A stretch of 64,000 nucleotides of DNA from Anoplopoma fimbria (GCF_027596085.1 NC_072458.1:16529250-16593249); one strand, 5' to 3'; shown: positions 1 to 16,400, counted from the first letter of the stretch. The notes: generated from the letters alone by a model not told the origin. A program made the numbers and translations.

Positions 1-424
1 TGCCCCTGGCACTTCTGAATTAGTCGACATACAAACACACACAGGAATAGTTACCCACAACACAAACACAAATATACCCAGCTTTTCTTACAGGCATCTA
101 ATGATACCACGGTGATGACAGGCCTGAGCCCGACAGGCAGCTACCGTACTGCTCTATATTCACACACAGACTACCTTAGTTACTGTAGTACTGTATCCAC
201 AGGGAGTGATGAGTCATTATATACTCACATCAACATTTTTAAATATTGTATGGTCATGGTCACACAGGAAAAATTAACATTGGCAAATATTTGCCTCCCG
301 TTCACTTCCATTTTGTGCGAACAAAAGGGAGAAAACATACCTCACGTGGAGTTAAACTAAATTGGTTTCCCCAATCGTCACTGACCACATTCAGCACACA
401 TATATCGCCTTAGAGTTGATTGAC

Positions 425-660
425 ACTAGCCTGCAGGTAAGCAGCGGATAGCTTAGCTTAGCATAAATACTGGAAACAGAATGAACTGGCTAGCTTGGCT
501 CTGTCCAAAGGTCACTAAAACACCTACCAGCGCATCTAAAGCTCATTAAATAGCACCTTATATTTCCCCTATTCCACCACCAAACACGGGCTCCAGGAAA
601 GTATTTAAAAGTGTTTACAGACACAAGTTAATTAATGAGAATAATGTCTAACTATTCCTT
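425..660 (+). repeat. Dispersed fish repeat, SINE-like fragment
   Basis: The stretch has the wording of a repeat common in perch-like fish genomes: a TAGCTTAGCTTAGCATAAA core, then a TCTGTCCAAAGGTCAC block, a CCTACCAGC block and a TAAAGCTCATTAA block in that order. What is seen is the ordered motifs. The family assignment is from memory and unnamed. Other parts of what seems the same repeat occur at 36895-37115 and 59520-59690. Confidence 0.45.
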
Positions 661-1596
661 TAACTTCTGATGAAAAAAAGCTGTCAGTCTTTTGAATGAT
701 CAAAACCATTGAATATGGTATTGGTTTAAAATTTTATTACACTTAATTTCATCCAATTGTTGCATGCAGATGATAGAGTGTGAAGGGGTTGCTCTGTTTG
801 ACCTGATTATTTGCAGCGTGCAGTCAGACGAAAGAGCTGATTGTGGGAAATTGTGTGGTGTTCAATCCCACATACAAGCGTGCACATGTGAAACAAGCCT
901 GCATTGTTTTCCCTCACCCGTTGCCATTCTGTCTCACTCACTCCCTTTCTCTCTCCCTTTCTCTCTCACGCTTGATGCTGATGTCAGTGTTAATTGACTG
1001 AAAACACTGGGCAATGTGCAATGACAGAAATAAGACTGAAAAAATGACAGGGAAGCAGAGAGATTAATACATTTTTGAGGTCAAATTTGAACTGATGACT
1101 ATGTATATATGTATGATCATGTCAACGTAGTTTAAGTGTCTAAACTGCTCTTTGGCAGTGTTTTTGATGGTGTGTCACCCAAATCAATTGGCTGGATTGA
1201 GTATATAGAAAAGTGGAGCGTGACAAAGAAGAGAGAGGAAGACAAACATAAAAGAGTGAGTGAGAAAGGCAAACACAGTAGAAACAGACAGAGAAACCGG
1301 AGTAAGACTAACAGCAGCAAGAGCGTATAAACAGAGAGGATATTGGAGGATATGTGCTGCTTGCTGAGTGGATTAGCTCAGTGAAATCTTGCTCTGACTC
1401 ATACCACACTTGCCTGTTATTATACTCCTTCCTTGCTTGTGTGTGTGTTTATTTCTGTGCTTGACCCTAATCCAGCAGGTGTGATGACATCTGACAAAAG
1501 CTATAAGGGAGTTCTGGCATTGTAAAGGATATTTGCCAGAAGAGAATGTACCACTACCACTTTTTTGGGACTATATTCTGCATGCTGGCTCTTTAA

Positions 1597-1699
<103 letters not shown>

Positions 1700-1894
1700 C
1701 TGCGTGTGTGTGGTTGGGGTGGGTGTGGGTGTGGGTGTAGGGTAAAGACTTGGTTATAGGTTAGGGTAAGGGTTAGTATTAGGAAAATAGCAGCTATGAT
1801 TAGGGTTTGGATAGTCTATGAATAGTCTTCAGAAAATGAATTAAAGTCAATATAATGTCTCCGAAAGTCATGAAAACACAACTGTCTGTGTGTA

Positions 1895-2310
<416 letters not shown>

Positions 2311-5300
2311 TGTTAGGATAGAGAATTGGATTTAGGTGAAAGTAAAATAAGGTAAGATAAGATACACTGTATAAAACTGCGGGAAGCATTTGTTTATGTT
2401 GGACTTATACAAGAGCATGATTTGCAATGATTATGGCTTACACGTTTTTTTTTATTTACTGGGGTTAGATGTAAAAAAAAAAACTTGTCAGTAGAGCCAA
2501 ATTATTCTCTAAATCAATCTGCCAAAGCAATATTCCCTGAGTTTTCTAGACTGGAGTCTGGAACCCTAAAATAGCAGACTTATAACTTATTAAACAAATT
2601 GTATCACCATGGCAAAGTTTTCTCTCTTTCCCTACTCTCCTCACCTGTAAGTCAGCAGACCGCAGAGCTATGACATAACTTGTGGAGCTGCTGGCCAGCT
2701 GCTGCTGCTCTGTCTGGCAGGTGCATTTCCTCCTTGCTTTGTTTTTCCCTTGTGTTTTCTTCCCTAAGTGATTTACCATTTCCCTGGAAATCATCCCTCT
2801 CCCCGTCTCTCTACACACATCCCCTAAACCCATCATCTCTGAAACCCCACGGCTGGATGAGATGCCAAGCCCGCAGATTCTCCAGCATGTGTTCTGGATG
2901 TTTAGCTTGTGGTTATTGTAATGTTTTATTGCATTATGTAATAGCTTTAAATGATTAAAACAGACCTGCCAAAGGTTTATGCAGGCACACTCAGCTGCAT
3001 ATATGAACAAACCCAGACATAACACTCAGACGCATACAAAGCCAAAGACACACATGCACATATGCAATATATTTCTTCCAGTAAGAGCGCTGAGGGTTGG
3101 GAGAGAAAACCCCAAACAGCAGCTTGCACAACAGTTGGGCTGCTCGTGTTTGTCAGCATAGTGCCCAGGGAAAACCCCGCCACATCCACAGAAAGCAGAA
3201 AAAAGCAACACACAGACCGGATCCATCACACCAAAGAAACTGATCACAACAGACACACAGCTGCAAACTATACAACTGGATTACACAGCAAAAAACATTA
3301 AAGTTGTAAATAATCACATTGAAGATTTACTGCATGATATAAACTTGACTGCTGCGTGTAAGCAGTGCAATGTGCACGCTATTTATTTCTGTCTGCTTAT
3401 TGGTTACTGCAACAGAGGACATTAAACTTTCTTGAGATAAGGGGACCCCTTCACCGACCTGACTGTAAGAAAGCAAGCCGGCAAGTTATTTAAAGTTAGA
3501 GACAGTCTGAAGAGTGTTACTGCAGTAGGAACTGAGAACAGCTGCAGGATAGATGCCTGTTACAGGATTTTCTACAGCAGCTACTGCTGTAAAGTTGTCC
3601 CACGACTTCCACTGCTCCACACCTCCATCCCTAATGCCCCAGCAGCCCAAAGCAGTAACTAAGGCATGACTCATGTGGGCCCAATGCTATCAATCGCTCC
3701 TCAGGGTCTCAGCTGCTGATGAGGGGAAACTATTTGAGTGATTTTCTCTTTCCTTCTTTCTCTCTGTGAAACACCGATGAAAAGCTAGCAGCGTGTTTTG
3801 TATTCTGAATGCAAAACTACTGATTTCAGGTGATGACGAGATAGTGCAAACAATGTACGGACACATAAACACAGATTTGCACGAAGATTTTACGGCTATG
3901 CACAGATAAAACCGATTGAGTGACAGGTCTAAACTTGTCAAAGAGCATGCAAACTATTGGTAAGCGCAGCAAAATATCCTTGTTGACTCACACACGTGCA
4001 CACAGAGAGATCATAAGGCACAATTTCTTGAGCCAAAGCCACGTGTTTAAAGAGAACAAAGAGTCACAAACCGTATGTGAAGCTGAGCAGAGTAAATATA
4101 GATGTACAGATCAGAGGGAGCAGGCCAGGAAAAGAATGAGGTTGCAGAGGTTAAACAACAGAAATGGTGTGTGTTTGAATGAAACCAGTCAGGAGATGGA
4201 GAGGAGAAATTGAGACAAATGGACAATGTGGAGCAAAGCAGATTAATAGAGGATGAAGGAGAAATGAAGCCAGATTGAAAAGTAGTTAGAGCATGTTGGC
4301 TAAGGTTAGCACAGATATTAGAGTGCAGCGTGTCAGCAAAACCATTTAATATGTCTGGTGTTTTACAACTGCACAGCCACAGATGTCCTATACCACAGCC
4401 CCATCCCAGCTTACCCATTACCAAGCTTTATCTCCCTGTCACACCATGCCATTACCAGGCCTTATCTCCCACAGCGGGGGGGACACCAACACAGTAAATC
4501 ACTGTTGGAACCAGCTGCAGTCATCTCTTTCTGCAGCATCTCAAAGCCAGATTGCTGTCACTACCACCGCACCCCCCTCGGTAAAGCAAAACTGAATAGT
4601 GACTACTGCTTTTTCAACAGAGACCACCATGTCAGTAAGCTCATATTTACAGAGATTTTTCCTGATGCCACCAAATCCTCAAAACATCTCTTTAAAGTGT
4701 ATAAATACAGTAACTATAAACCTCTGATTTTGTATGGTGGCCTATTATTACTTTTGTGTGCTATCAAAGCAGAATAAAAACATACAACTGGAACTTAGAC
4801 AGGAAAAGACAGACAGATGCAACACAATCTTTGACTCCGTTCTTGACAAGCTGCTAATTTGCTATGTAACAGCTCAACCACAGAAAATCAAAGCAAGTCA
4901 ACCTTCACTACACCTCAACCTCCGGCCCCCCCCTCTCTTTTACATTACTGTGGGGGGTGATTAGAGAAGGATAATTGGGGCACAGAATTCCAGCAGTATA
5001 GGAGCCACATTTTTTTGAAAAAGGGCTAAATTCCAGAGGTAGCTGCCAAGGGATTGAACAGGCTCCAAAACACATGCAAGGTCTTTTGTTCTGCACTACG
5101 GCTCTTTTGTTTCACCTGCTGAACAACTCATTACAAGGAGCTTTACCTGTCAGATACCATACCCTCTCTATATTTGATCACTTAAACTGTATTTAATTAC
5201 TGCATATCCTTTCACTTCAGGGGAGGCTGGGAAATGAGGCCACAGTGGGAAACAAAAGCTTTGGGATTCTGAAAACGTTCTGCTAATTTGCAGTTAAACA

Positions 5301-8300
5301 GTGTACAAATGAGAAAATTACAGTTTGCCAGTGCAGCTTTATCATTGGTTTTATCATTGTTGTTTTTCTAAATTTGGCCTTACATTTATACATTTGTCTA
5401 TATGTATGTGTATCATTGATTGAACATGGTAATGGCGAATCTGAGCTGTCCGATACTCCGATACATATTTTCCCTAGGAGATGGTGGAGACCAAAAAGGA
5501 GCTACAAGACAGTGAATATTAGACTTAAACTCACCTGGTGGCCAGAAAAGAAAAAAAAAACCTCCCACAAGCATTTTTTATCTAGAGTCACTGTCGGATC
5601 AAATTGTATCCCTCACAAATAGAAAATTAACAACAAGGTATCTTAAGAACTAATGACTCGATATATCTGTGAAATCTGCTGTGTGTTTAAAGCTGTATCA
5701 ACCAGCCAGATTTATTGAATCTATTAGTTTCGGGTATTTTACAAACAGTGTCTATAATAGTTTCATTTCGACTATATAGTTCCCTGCTCCGTACACATCT
5801 ATGCTGTAATGAGTATTTAAAAACAGATTTAAGGGATCCTTATAGAATTGTCTGTAAATATCACCTCTTGCGGCTTAGCTGCAAAGCTGGCTAGCCAGCA
5901 AAATGATGAGGACCCAGTGGTTGAAGTTTAACAGAAAATCATGGTTTTATTACCCTAGTGTAAAGGCTAATATTTAGTTGGAAAAGTGCCCAAATCTCTC
6001 TCTCTCTGCCCCCTACCTTTCTCTGAACCTGGACTATCCAGCTGAATTAAGGTCAACATCTTCCCCTCATGAACTCCCCATGAATCACTTTCATGTTAGT
6101 CCTGCAAGGTCACTAATGAATATAGCCAATATACTGTCATCAAATCTAGAAATCCAGTATCAGTCAGGGTATAGTATTATTATGGTCCCTAGATGATGAA
6201 TCATGATGTTTTAGGTGACCCCTTGCGCTGCCTCGGACAAGAAACAATCTTCGTATATACATCAAAAATATTTAACCGCAATAGGCTGATTGCAATGGAA
6301 TGTGCTAAGCATGTTTATGCTCCCAGAAGGATGATCCATTTTCCTTCTGGCCAATATGTCACTTTGCACAACAGCCATGTAGTAAAATAATTGTCAAATG
6401 TCCATCAAATATGCAGATTTGGGGTCATGCTTGCTCATTTTACAAGTAAGGTAGACACATATTACAAAGCCATGTAACGACACTCAACAAACTCGCATCC
6501 CTTATAATAAAATAATTGTTTTGACGCTCTCAGTTTGTGGGATGTAATGAGCCCTGATGCCTCCAGGTGCTACTGATGCTAGCGGGGCTGTAGACCCTGA
6601 CTTTTGTAGTCTTGTTGCGTAAAATTCTTGCTTCTTGCAGTTTTTCGGGAAAGAAATCTAATAGTATCTAAAGTTCACATCATGTCCCGTACTACCGCTA
6701 TTCATTATTTCTTCCAATTATCTTCTATCTTCTACCCTTTAGCCCCTCTTGCTTCCTGTTACTCTAGTAGAGGTTATGCTCCCTTCCTCCCATGTTTCTG
6801 TGCTGTCGACACTTTCTAAAGATAACACCTCCACTTCACCCACACCCCTGAACCACCTCTCTCCACCCGTCAGCTACAACAAGTCTGCTGGGACAGAGAC
6901 TGCTAAAATTAACCCTTAAACAAGGGTTTCTGATTGGCACTCTGATTTGTCAGCAGACCACAGGATCAACTGGGAACAGGGGAGGAAAAATAGAAAACAG
7001 GGCAGATGAGTAGATATTGAGAGACAACAGAACAAATGAAAGAGAGATGCTTAGGTAGATAGGCAAAATGAAGGGACTCAGTTTAAACGTTGTTCAACCT
7101 GAAGCTGACAACACTCAGGACACCAACACTGCATTAGAAGATAAATTCAATGCTGTTAAATTGACGCTAATATCCCAGTGAGGGAAAATAAAGTGAGTAC
7201 TCAAAAGAGCTGGATCATTAAAGTGCCATGAAGGCCTCTCCAGTGCAGACACATTGCCTGCAGAGAAGTGCTTACATCAGCAGACAAAGTAACTGCTTTG
7301 CTGACCATGCCAATGTGTTCTCCTTCTCATATACAACAGAAGAAAAGAAAACTCATTAACTCACACACATTATCACAGCCTCACTCACACATACACGCAT
7401 CACAGAGTATCCTTAATCCTAAATTGGCAAGCCTGAATGTAATTTGATCTTTCCGTTAGCAGCGATGCCAAGAAATGCCAAGGAGCGCCGTCTTTCTTAA
7501 AGTTGTACTCGTTTTTTCAACCTTGTGTCTCTGAAAGAAGATCAATGAACAACTGAAGGAGGTTGCAAACCCTAAGATCTCCCTAACATTTGACCTAAAT
7601 ACAATCAAATCCTGATTCTTGTCAATCAAACCTGAAAGCTGATGAAGACGGCAAGATTAGGAAAATCTCAGAGGAATTGATCCTTTCCTGCATTCCAGTC
7701 CAAAGCCAATGTCAAGCAATCCTACTAAACTGACCAACAGTAACAGTGAGTCACAGATACTTGATTCCACAAGCAATTTGTATCCTTGATTGTGACAGAC
7801 TTTTCATTTAATGGATAGTATGCTGACCACTACTCAGGCGATTTGAAGGTCAAGGCCCTGAAGGATTAAAGAGTTTTAAACTGGCAGATGAGTGGAGAGA
7901 TGAACTGTCTCATCGAAGCAACGCTGAGAGGGGGTTGAAAATGGTCAGTAGATCTCTAAAGCGAATGGATCGCTGTGACTCGCTCACGCTATCTGATTAT
8001 ATGTCTGTCCAATGCTGCAGAATTAGAGAGTGCCACTCCAGAGTATCAACTCTAGTCAGGATTTGGTTGTTGCTCAGCATCTGTGCCATGCAGAATGAAA
8101 TCTGTATTATGGGCAATATAGCCAGCAAACTCTATCAACAAACTTTGTCACCGGGTAAAATTCAAGTTTCACTCTTGCCATTCAAAAAGATATTCATCTC
8201 ATATGGTGAGGATGCAGTTTTCTGTCTACTAAAAATAGCGTTGGTCTTGATATTTTTTTTCAAATGATGCCGAGAGAACCAATATGAGCCATGGGAGGGT

Positions 8301-10473
8301 GTGTGTATTATGTGTTTAGGATACATGTGCATCTATTGCATATAGTCCATATATGTATATATATATATCATTTCTTCCCTATATTCATTCTGCAACAGCA
8401 CACAGCCGCTACAAAAAGATGAGTGCCTCTGTTAAAAGTTCACACGATCATTAATATCCTCTGCTCTCGTGTTTCACCAAGCATGGCTGCATAGCTAAGC
8501 CTCTCCACACACACACGGAGCGGAACAGTTAACACATAATTCATAATTATGTTTTAATGAAAACTCAACTCCTGGCTTTTGTTGCTGGGGTACTTTACCA
8601 CTGTTTTGGAAGAAGGAATTAACAGGAGTAACAGGCGAACCAGCTTTAGAAGTGACATATTTCCTAATGAATGCCGACGTGCAGTGTGGTTCATGTGGTA
8701 GTAACTGGTGGATATTTGTAAGAGCAACAGATAAATATTCAAATAAATTGTAATGAAACTTAAAGGTATGAATTTCAAAACAGAATTTAGTGTTGTAGAA
8801 TGAGAATGTTTAATTGAGAAGACTGCTTTAGAGGCAGTTAGAGGGTTTTCTGATTCGAGTTAAAGTAGAGCTTGTCTGTGGGACTGAAGATATCCCTCAT
8901 TTGAGAGTAGACAGGAGCCATATGTCCAAAGCAATCTACTAGAGGAGGGGAGCAGGTTCAGGTGTTCGTGTCACTTACATTGGGAAATACTAATTGCTAC
9001 AGCATGTTGCAAAAATATCTTTCATATGACTTGCATAATAATAGTTTAGAAACAACTAATATTTTCTTCTAAACTATTTTCCTTTATTTTACAGTGTAAA
9101 AATGAAAACAAGTTATGTCACAAACTAAATTGACAAACTGATAATGTTTTATTTTTTTATGTATGTGTACATTTTCTCTCCTTAACACTATTGGTACCAC
9201 TCCTAGTGACCTTTCACCTCATCATGTTCTGAACCAATCAGGGTTCACAGATTCTTGGATCCAGAATTAGCACTGCTATCACTGGCATGAAGAATGTTGA
9301 CCATGCAGACAAGTCATGGAGGAAATGAGTGAGCAGAGACAAAGTGCCGGTCGATATAAAGAGAGTGAGTTGCAGACAGAAAAAGGATTACATTGCTTGT
9401 AATATGACTTGGCTCTTATGTTAAAGTAAAGAGAAAACAGATATCAAATCCATCCATGTGTTCTGAGAGCATTGTTTTTTTCTCTAGATTATAAACCAGT
9501 AGGCAAGAATAATTCAAGAGTGAGAATATTATATATTATAGCAGCTGAAACGATAAATTATAAATGATTTTAAATGATAAATGACCAGTTCTGTCAACTG
9601 TCCTAGATATTGGTAAAATGTACACTTTAACAGTCTACAGCTATGCTATTAGCTACATGAGGCTGTACATAGGCACTGTGATGCTTTGAGCAAATTATTT
9701 GCTATAAAGCACTAAAGATAAAATACAGCTAAAACTGATGGTACTGTCATTCGTTTTGCAGGTATTTAGTCAAAATATAAGTATTGGACAAATGGAAATT
9801 TTGACATGACAGTGTTGTGAAATGGAAACTTCAAGTATTTTTAGTACAAAGATAAAAATGTGGATTTGCTGGCTCTGTGTTGCTTGATATCTCCTATCGT
9901 TGTCTCCCTCACTTGCAAATCTCTCATTCTTTTACAAGTTCTTTCTTCCTAATCTTATCATAACATTTCCCCTTTCATGCTGCGATCTATTTCTTTAAGC
10001 ACCTTCTAACTTTCAATGATACTCCCACTCTGTCTCTTCCTCCCTCCTCCTCTTTCACAATCACAAACTGGGAAGAGTTAAGAGCATCACACTGTGAAGA
10101 CTTTACCAGCCCCAGAAGGGGGAGAAAAAAACAGAGCGTACACTTTATAGCCACATTCACATGAAAAGCTTTCATTCACTTGTATCTCTCTAAACTGTGT
10201 AAAAGTCCCCATCATCCATGTTTAATGTATACACTGACATGATCACAATACCACGTTGAATTGGAGAAATTTCAAATAGCAGTCAAACGTGCCTCTGACT
10301 GGGAGGTCTCATGTCCGACAGCAGCATATTCCACGTGTAAAGCCCTGGACAGCCATCTAAGCGTGCAGTGCAATGTGTTCTCAGGCTTGCTGATGTGTCT
10401 GACTAGGCATGTGTGTTTCTCCTGGGTGAACCTTGTGTTGAACACGTATATAAACATGTCACAAAGAACTCAC

Positions 10474-13400
10474 CTATGCAGGCGTGCACACGGACAGTCA
10501 GCTGGGTTCGTAGAACAACACTGTGCTTCTTCCCTCTGGACCTGACAATGAAAGAAGCACAAATATCTTTATGAAAGCAATGGTTTATAGTTTGTGCACA
10601 ATCATTTCACTGACAACCCTTGCCTCAGTAGAGGGATCTGTCTTTTTTTGCAGAAGAATATCCTGCAACAAATCAAACAGCACTGGATAAGGAAGTGCAA
10701 TTATCTCATCCAGTTGGCTACTGCTTTAAGGAAAATAAAAAACGTCACTTGCGTCAAGGAAAATTAGTTTGAAGACAAACTATGAGGCAAAGACTTGTTA
10801 TGATGGAACTTTGTTTTATAATGCAGAGGCCTTTGGCATGATGGGAACTGTGCAGACAAACAGTGGCCTGCATTGGATTGGTACCCCCCCTATACTGATA
10901 CGAATCTGAGCCTTGAGGATAGACCGCAAAAGTGCAGTAGCAGACACAACACACATACACACACCTCTGCATACCATCGTGAGCACACATCCATACACAG
11001 CATATTTTCAGTGGGAAAACAAAAGGAGAACGCACAAACATAAGGGTAAAAGATGGTGGTGTTTTGGAGAGAAACTCCAACTCTCTCTCCTAACCTCAGT
11101 TGTTATCTCCCAATCTGTGGGAGCGAATCACTGACTTCCATCACTGACATGCTGATAGCATCCAATCCAAGCAAGGAAAGCACTGCTCTGATAACATGCA
11201 AAACATGCACTGAGGACAAAACACACCCAAACAAGAGAGCAGCTGGCCTCTTATCCTTCTGTTAAGCTGCGTTATCAGCTTTGCTTGCAAATGGAGCAAA
11301 AATGTTAACATATCTGCTAAAATGCTGATAGCTAACTTTGTTTTTCTTGCAAATTCATTTTTTCTTGCTCGACCTGTATGATAATATATTGTGTGAGAAT
11401 GACAGGTGAGAAAAAGGCTTCATTCCAGTCAAAACAGGGGAAGAAAAAATAGACCCAAGATACACCCATTGGATATGAGAATCTAAGAGACTGTCAGGAT
11501 TAGAAGGGATGTCTTTGATTATAAATGCCAGAGAGCTGGGAAGATTCATTATATTTTGTTTATGCAAATTACTATTTCAATATATTTTGAATAATACAAA
11601 AACAGCTCTGGTGGCTTGGATGTACTCTGCTCTTCATGATAATCTACAGAAGTTTCCTCCTGATATGTCCTCTCCTTTAGAGAAAGCATCCTCTGAGCTG
11701 TCCTCGTCACCAGAGGACTTGTTTACTGTCAACTGTGGTGACCAGTGTCCTGCCGCAGCTGGAATCACGACAATGCGTGGGAACATAAATTATGGGGGAT
11801 AATACCTTGACATCAATCTACCTTTTATAACACATTTTTTTCTGTCTATTTCACATGGGAATAGTGTCCTTAAGCCAAGCATGACAAGCCCAATTTGATG
11901 GCCATTCATAAAAAATTGCAATAATCATAAATTTTATTTTTAAAGCGCTTTAAAATGTACCCTAAGGCACTTAACATGGTAAAAACGAAAATAAAGGCAA
12001 TAGAAAGAAACAATTTAAATTGCATTCATTGTTAAATAGGTGTTTTTTGTTTTGATTATTGTGCGATTAGATAAACTTCAGCCGGAAAAGACAGTAAGTA
12101 CATGTGAATATGTGACAAACAGCTATTAACACAGAACAGCATCGTCACAGCTGATGAATAGAAACATCTAGACAATCCCCAAAATTCACAACCACTATGG
12201 CATTTAACTGACTTGAAAGTAAAATATGCGCTGTGAGGCTAAGGTTTTTTCAATTTTGGAACAATATAAATACTGTTCATCCGAAAGAGGGAGGACAGAA
12301 CAGGCTTAGTCAGACACATACACCTTCAACCTTTGTGGTATTAAGCCAATAAAGGGTCAAACCCAACCCAATTCATTTCCTACTGTCATTACAGTATAAC
12401 CTTTGATGACAGACCGTCTAATCCAACCAGTTCTCCAAGATCTCAACCACTTCCGAAACACACACACAGGCCCTCTATACACCTGTCCATCATCTGTTAC
12501 AAGGCTTACCAGGTGAAGAATAAAGACAAGCCCACGCACACTGTGACAAACAAATAAATGCACACATGGAAACAACCACACACAGAAACTTATTACGAAG
12601 TCTTTGAAGACAAGGTGTGTCAGGATCTAAATTAATTAGCACAATGTCATAAAACTTTCTACTATACAGTACATTTTTGGGGTGGAAATCCTGAGCCCTA
12701 GCAGTGGATTTTCTCTGGTTAGCCTAAAGAGAGACACTGACACTGCTGCTTGGATATATAAGAGACTGAAAATACTTGAGGACAGTGCTGTTACAAAGTG
12801 ATCATGCTTTTGCTTCTAGACTTGACAGGTTTGCGAACTGTGAAATTTTGTCACAGAGATCAGAATATCAATTATTGTAAAAACACAGTGTGGGAGCCGG
12901 AGCCGTGGAAAGGAGGGCACATCTGCCTCGCTTTCCACAGCGCTTCATACTTTCCATGAACTTGTGCTTCCAAGAAACCCATATACAGCAGCTTGTGATT
13001 CTTCCCATTTTATTAGAATGGAGAAACCCAGAAAAGATATATGTGTGTATGTGTGTGTTGGAGAGAAAGAGTTTGAGATGTTTTGATAGAGAAGACTGAG
13101 AGCGTATAAGAATATTTGGACGGGTATGAATATGAATGAGTCTCACCCTGTGTCATCCTGCTGAAAACCCTCCAGCTCGTCCTTTTGCTCAGCCAGAGAG
13201 GACTCCAGATCCAGATAGGTGCCATTGTGGGAGAGCTGCAGCGTACAGTCATCAAGCTATGGAAGAGAATGAAAAAATCTTTTGAATGCAAAAGTCTTAA
13301 GAAATGATATGGGCCTGAACTAAAATATTTGATCAAACTGTGTTGAACAGAACTAGGAGCCAACTTAAAAGTTTGCATTTAGACCTAAATTAGGGATGGA

Positions 13401-16400
13401 AAATCTGATTCAGCACTTGGACATGTGAAAATTCCCTGGCCACGCTGTGATACGTACATGTGCCACCCACAGGAATGAAATTGGTCTCTGGGTGTACGAT
13501 TTTTTAATACTCACTCAATATGTCTCTGCATGCATTTCACACTCTTTTTGTGAAACAAGTTGAGCCCGTAAAATAAAACCAGTTCACGGGGCAAGGATTT
13601 CAAGTGTCTACAGGGATCCAAAGTGGGAGAGCCATATGCGGTGTGCCTCTGCTTTCAGCATTAAGAAGCTGTTAAGGGAATTAACTAGTGGAGACATAGC
13701 AATAATGGCTTCAGAACATGAAACCAGAACCAGAGGGAAACACATAGATTGAAAGGTTTTTCGTGCATTTTTAAATAAAAGCTTTGAGAGGAAAAATAAC
13801 ACCCAAAATTTAAATTGTGTACATTATGAGGCAATTGCACATGTAAGCTCTACATGTTTGTCGGGGGAGCAATCAAAGTCATTCCCACATACATAAGTTA
13901 CATGTGTACATTTATGCACAAAGCAGATTCAGTTTTTTACTTCTCCAGACCAAACCAATCTTGCACTCATCCATTTGAGATTGCATGATCTAAGGTAGGG
14001 CGGCCTACGTCAGAAATGACCCGCTATGCTCTGTGTAATGGGAAACCCGGCTGAGACCAGGTGCACAGTAATATATCTGCACACCATTGGCATTGATGTT
14101 TACAGTCACAAGTTGATAGCAGGTGCAAGCAGCCGTCCCAGCTACAACTCGTAAAAAGGTAACATACATCACGGCATCATTGTTACAATAAGCTATGATC
14201 TTTACAGCTCATTGTTAAAGCTGCGGATGTATAAATAGGTGAATGAGATCAGTGATGATTTGAGTTAGCATTTAGCACCTACATGGTACTTGTCGGCCCT
14301 AAACTGGCCTCTGTTGTGCTGCCAAACGCCCCTTGGCTGTCTGGTGGAGCTGCATGACGACACTCCCTGTCCAGCAGAGACCAGTGATCACAAGGCCTGC
14401 TGCTGCCCCTCCGTCAGTCCCTCCCTCTCACTGGGAAACGGAGAGACGGACTGTCGGATGGACTCACAGCATAAATATAGCCTTGCTATATTTATCCTGC
14501 ACTGAGGCAGCATGCACACGATCTCAAGAGTGGGTGTGTCTGCAGGGTCTCAGAGTTAACGGGGGACGGACGGACTACCAAGGCTAACCTAACCTATCAT
14601 ACATTCTTTAAGCCAGGGGTCACCAAGCTTTTTGGTCTTGGAGCCACCTGAAGGGTAGAGAGTAATACAGAGGGTTACTTTTTGTTTTGGGTTATCTTCC
14701 CGATTATTTGGAGAATTTGCTCGGTTTACCGTTTAAGTGAGGAATAATACGCATTTAAAAGGCCACAAGGAGACTGTTTATGTTTACTGGTGACTGTTAG
14801 AGATTCCTCACAATAATTATTTGTAATGTTTTACTTAGTGATCATTGGAAATCAGAGAAATCATTTAACTTTTATATATCTAAACATGTTGCCGTGGAAA
14901 CATCTCTGTGTGTACGCTACCATCGTTTGGTTCATGAGTTGAAGTTGAAGTTCAAGGAGTAAGCTACTTTTGTGGTATTTGTTCCGCCCCTCCTCCTCTG
15001 TGATTAGATGGCTGGGTAAAAAGTGACAGCGACTAGCGTAGCGTTTCACCCATATTTGAACATATTTGGGCTCTCTGTGGCCATAACAAAAATGCCAAAC
15101 GTGCAGCACTAACGTTTGGCTTAAGCTCCTCTTTGTTTGTTTTGATCTGGTTCTGCTTTTTCACTATAACTCTCCTGTCGTTTCAGGTCCTGCCATTTTC
15201 TCAGGCCATGCTATCTACTCTTTCCCCTCACCTGGTCTTCCTCTCCCATCCCCTCACCTGCGGCTCATTCTCTCATTAGTCCCAGTCCCTTTTCACTTGG
15301 TCCTGGCCAGATGGCCTTGAGCTACCAAGCTCTCCAGAGTTCCCTCATATTTTCTGATCTGCCTGTTCTGACCCTTTTCTCTCAGTTATAACCTTGCCTG
15401 AACTGTTAATGCTGAACTCCTTGCAGCTCTGACTATCCCATTGTCTTACTTTTGGATTAAATCTGCCTATGAATGTTACAATTACTCTTACTCTGGGTTC
15501 TGCTCCAGTTTCACCAGAGTTGTTGTTCGTCCTAAAGAGGCTATGAATGTGTGTACCAAAAGTTAATCCCAAAATGTGTGTCAATCCATCTGATAGTTGA
15601 TTAGATATTTCAGTCCGGGCCAAACTGGTGGACTGTCCAACTATGAAACCATCTTTGCCGCTAGCACGTCTAAAACGATTGACAAATCAAAAAGATAAAA
15701 AACACAAGCGTTCTAGTGCAAATAATGCAAAGGCCTTGTTTATAGTCTAGTGATTTGGGTTTGATTACGTAGAGGGGGGGGTTTAGAGACAGTGGCGGGG
15801 TTAATCATGCCATGTCCCACTTTCCCGCATTTATGTAGGACAAAAGCATTTATTGTGCCCAATCCGCTGGCATTATTCAGCGTTTTTTCTTCAATATTCC
15901 ACTTGATGCTTTATGTTTATATCTCAAACACATGTCCCAAGACAGAGCCCCACCCCCACCCCCACCACCTCCGCCCCCAGCTCCCTGCTTTCTTCTGCTG
16001 CTCCACTTTTATCTACACACATTACTCAATCGTAAAAAATACTGCTTGGACAGCAAGAAGTGAGCCCCGGACCACTCTGTAACACAATACGCTTAACAGC
16101 TTACCCTCCAAAAGGGTGCCACCTTCCTAAAACACTTCGCTTGGGTAATAGTATTAATAACATAACAAAACACATCATGCTGGACGGAGCCGGCGGAGAG
16201 GTGGCTCCAGAAGGAACCACAAGCCCTTCACACTCAAGGCTCCAGGACGGGCCAGGGAAACACTTAGTGGGCTAGTATACTTTGCACTCATTTAATCACA
16301 CTCTCCCAGTAGAGCAAAGCAGGGAGAAAAAAGATTGGGGGGTTGGGGAGTCATTACTTCCATGTTAAAACAACACCAAGCCTGCCGGCGATCGCGACGG

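Noticed and set aside
1740..1790. Telomere-like GGTTAGGG words next to the first (GT)n tract
   Set aside because: Only a few imperfect units inside a degenerate G-rich microsatellite flank; not a convincing interstitial telomere.
2546..3025. Minus-strand open frame of 159 codons with an internal segment bounded by an AG and a GT donor (about 2662-2720)
   Set aside because: The would-be exon (TEQQQLASSSTSYVIALRSA) does not match FHOD3 or any family I know, and the acceptor lacks a pyrimidine tract.
15792..16275. GC-richer open frames in fhod3 intron 1
   Set aside because: No family similarity and no flanking splice signals in agreement with fhod3 phase; possibly conserved noncoding sequence, which cannot be judged from one genome.
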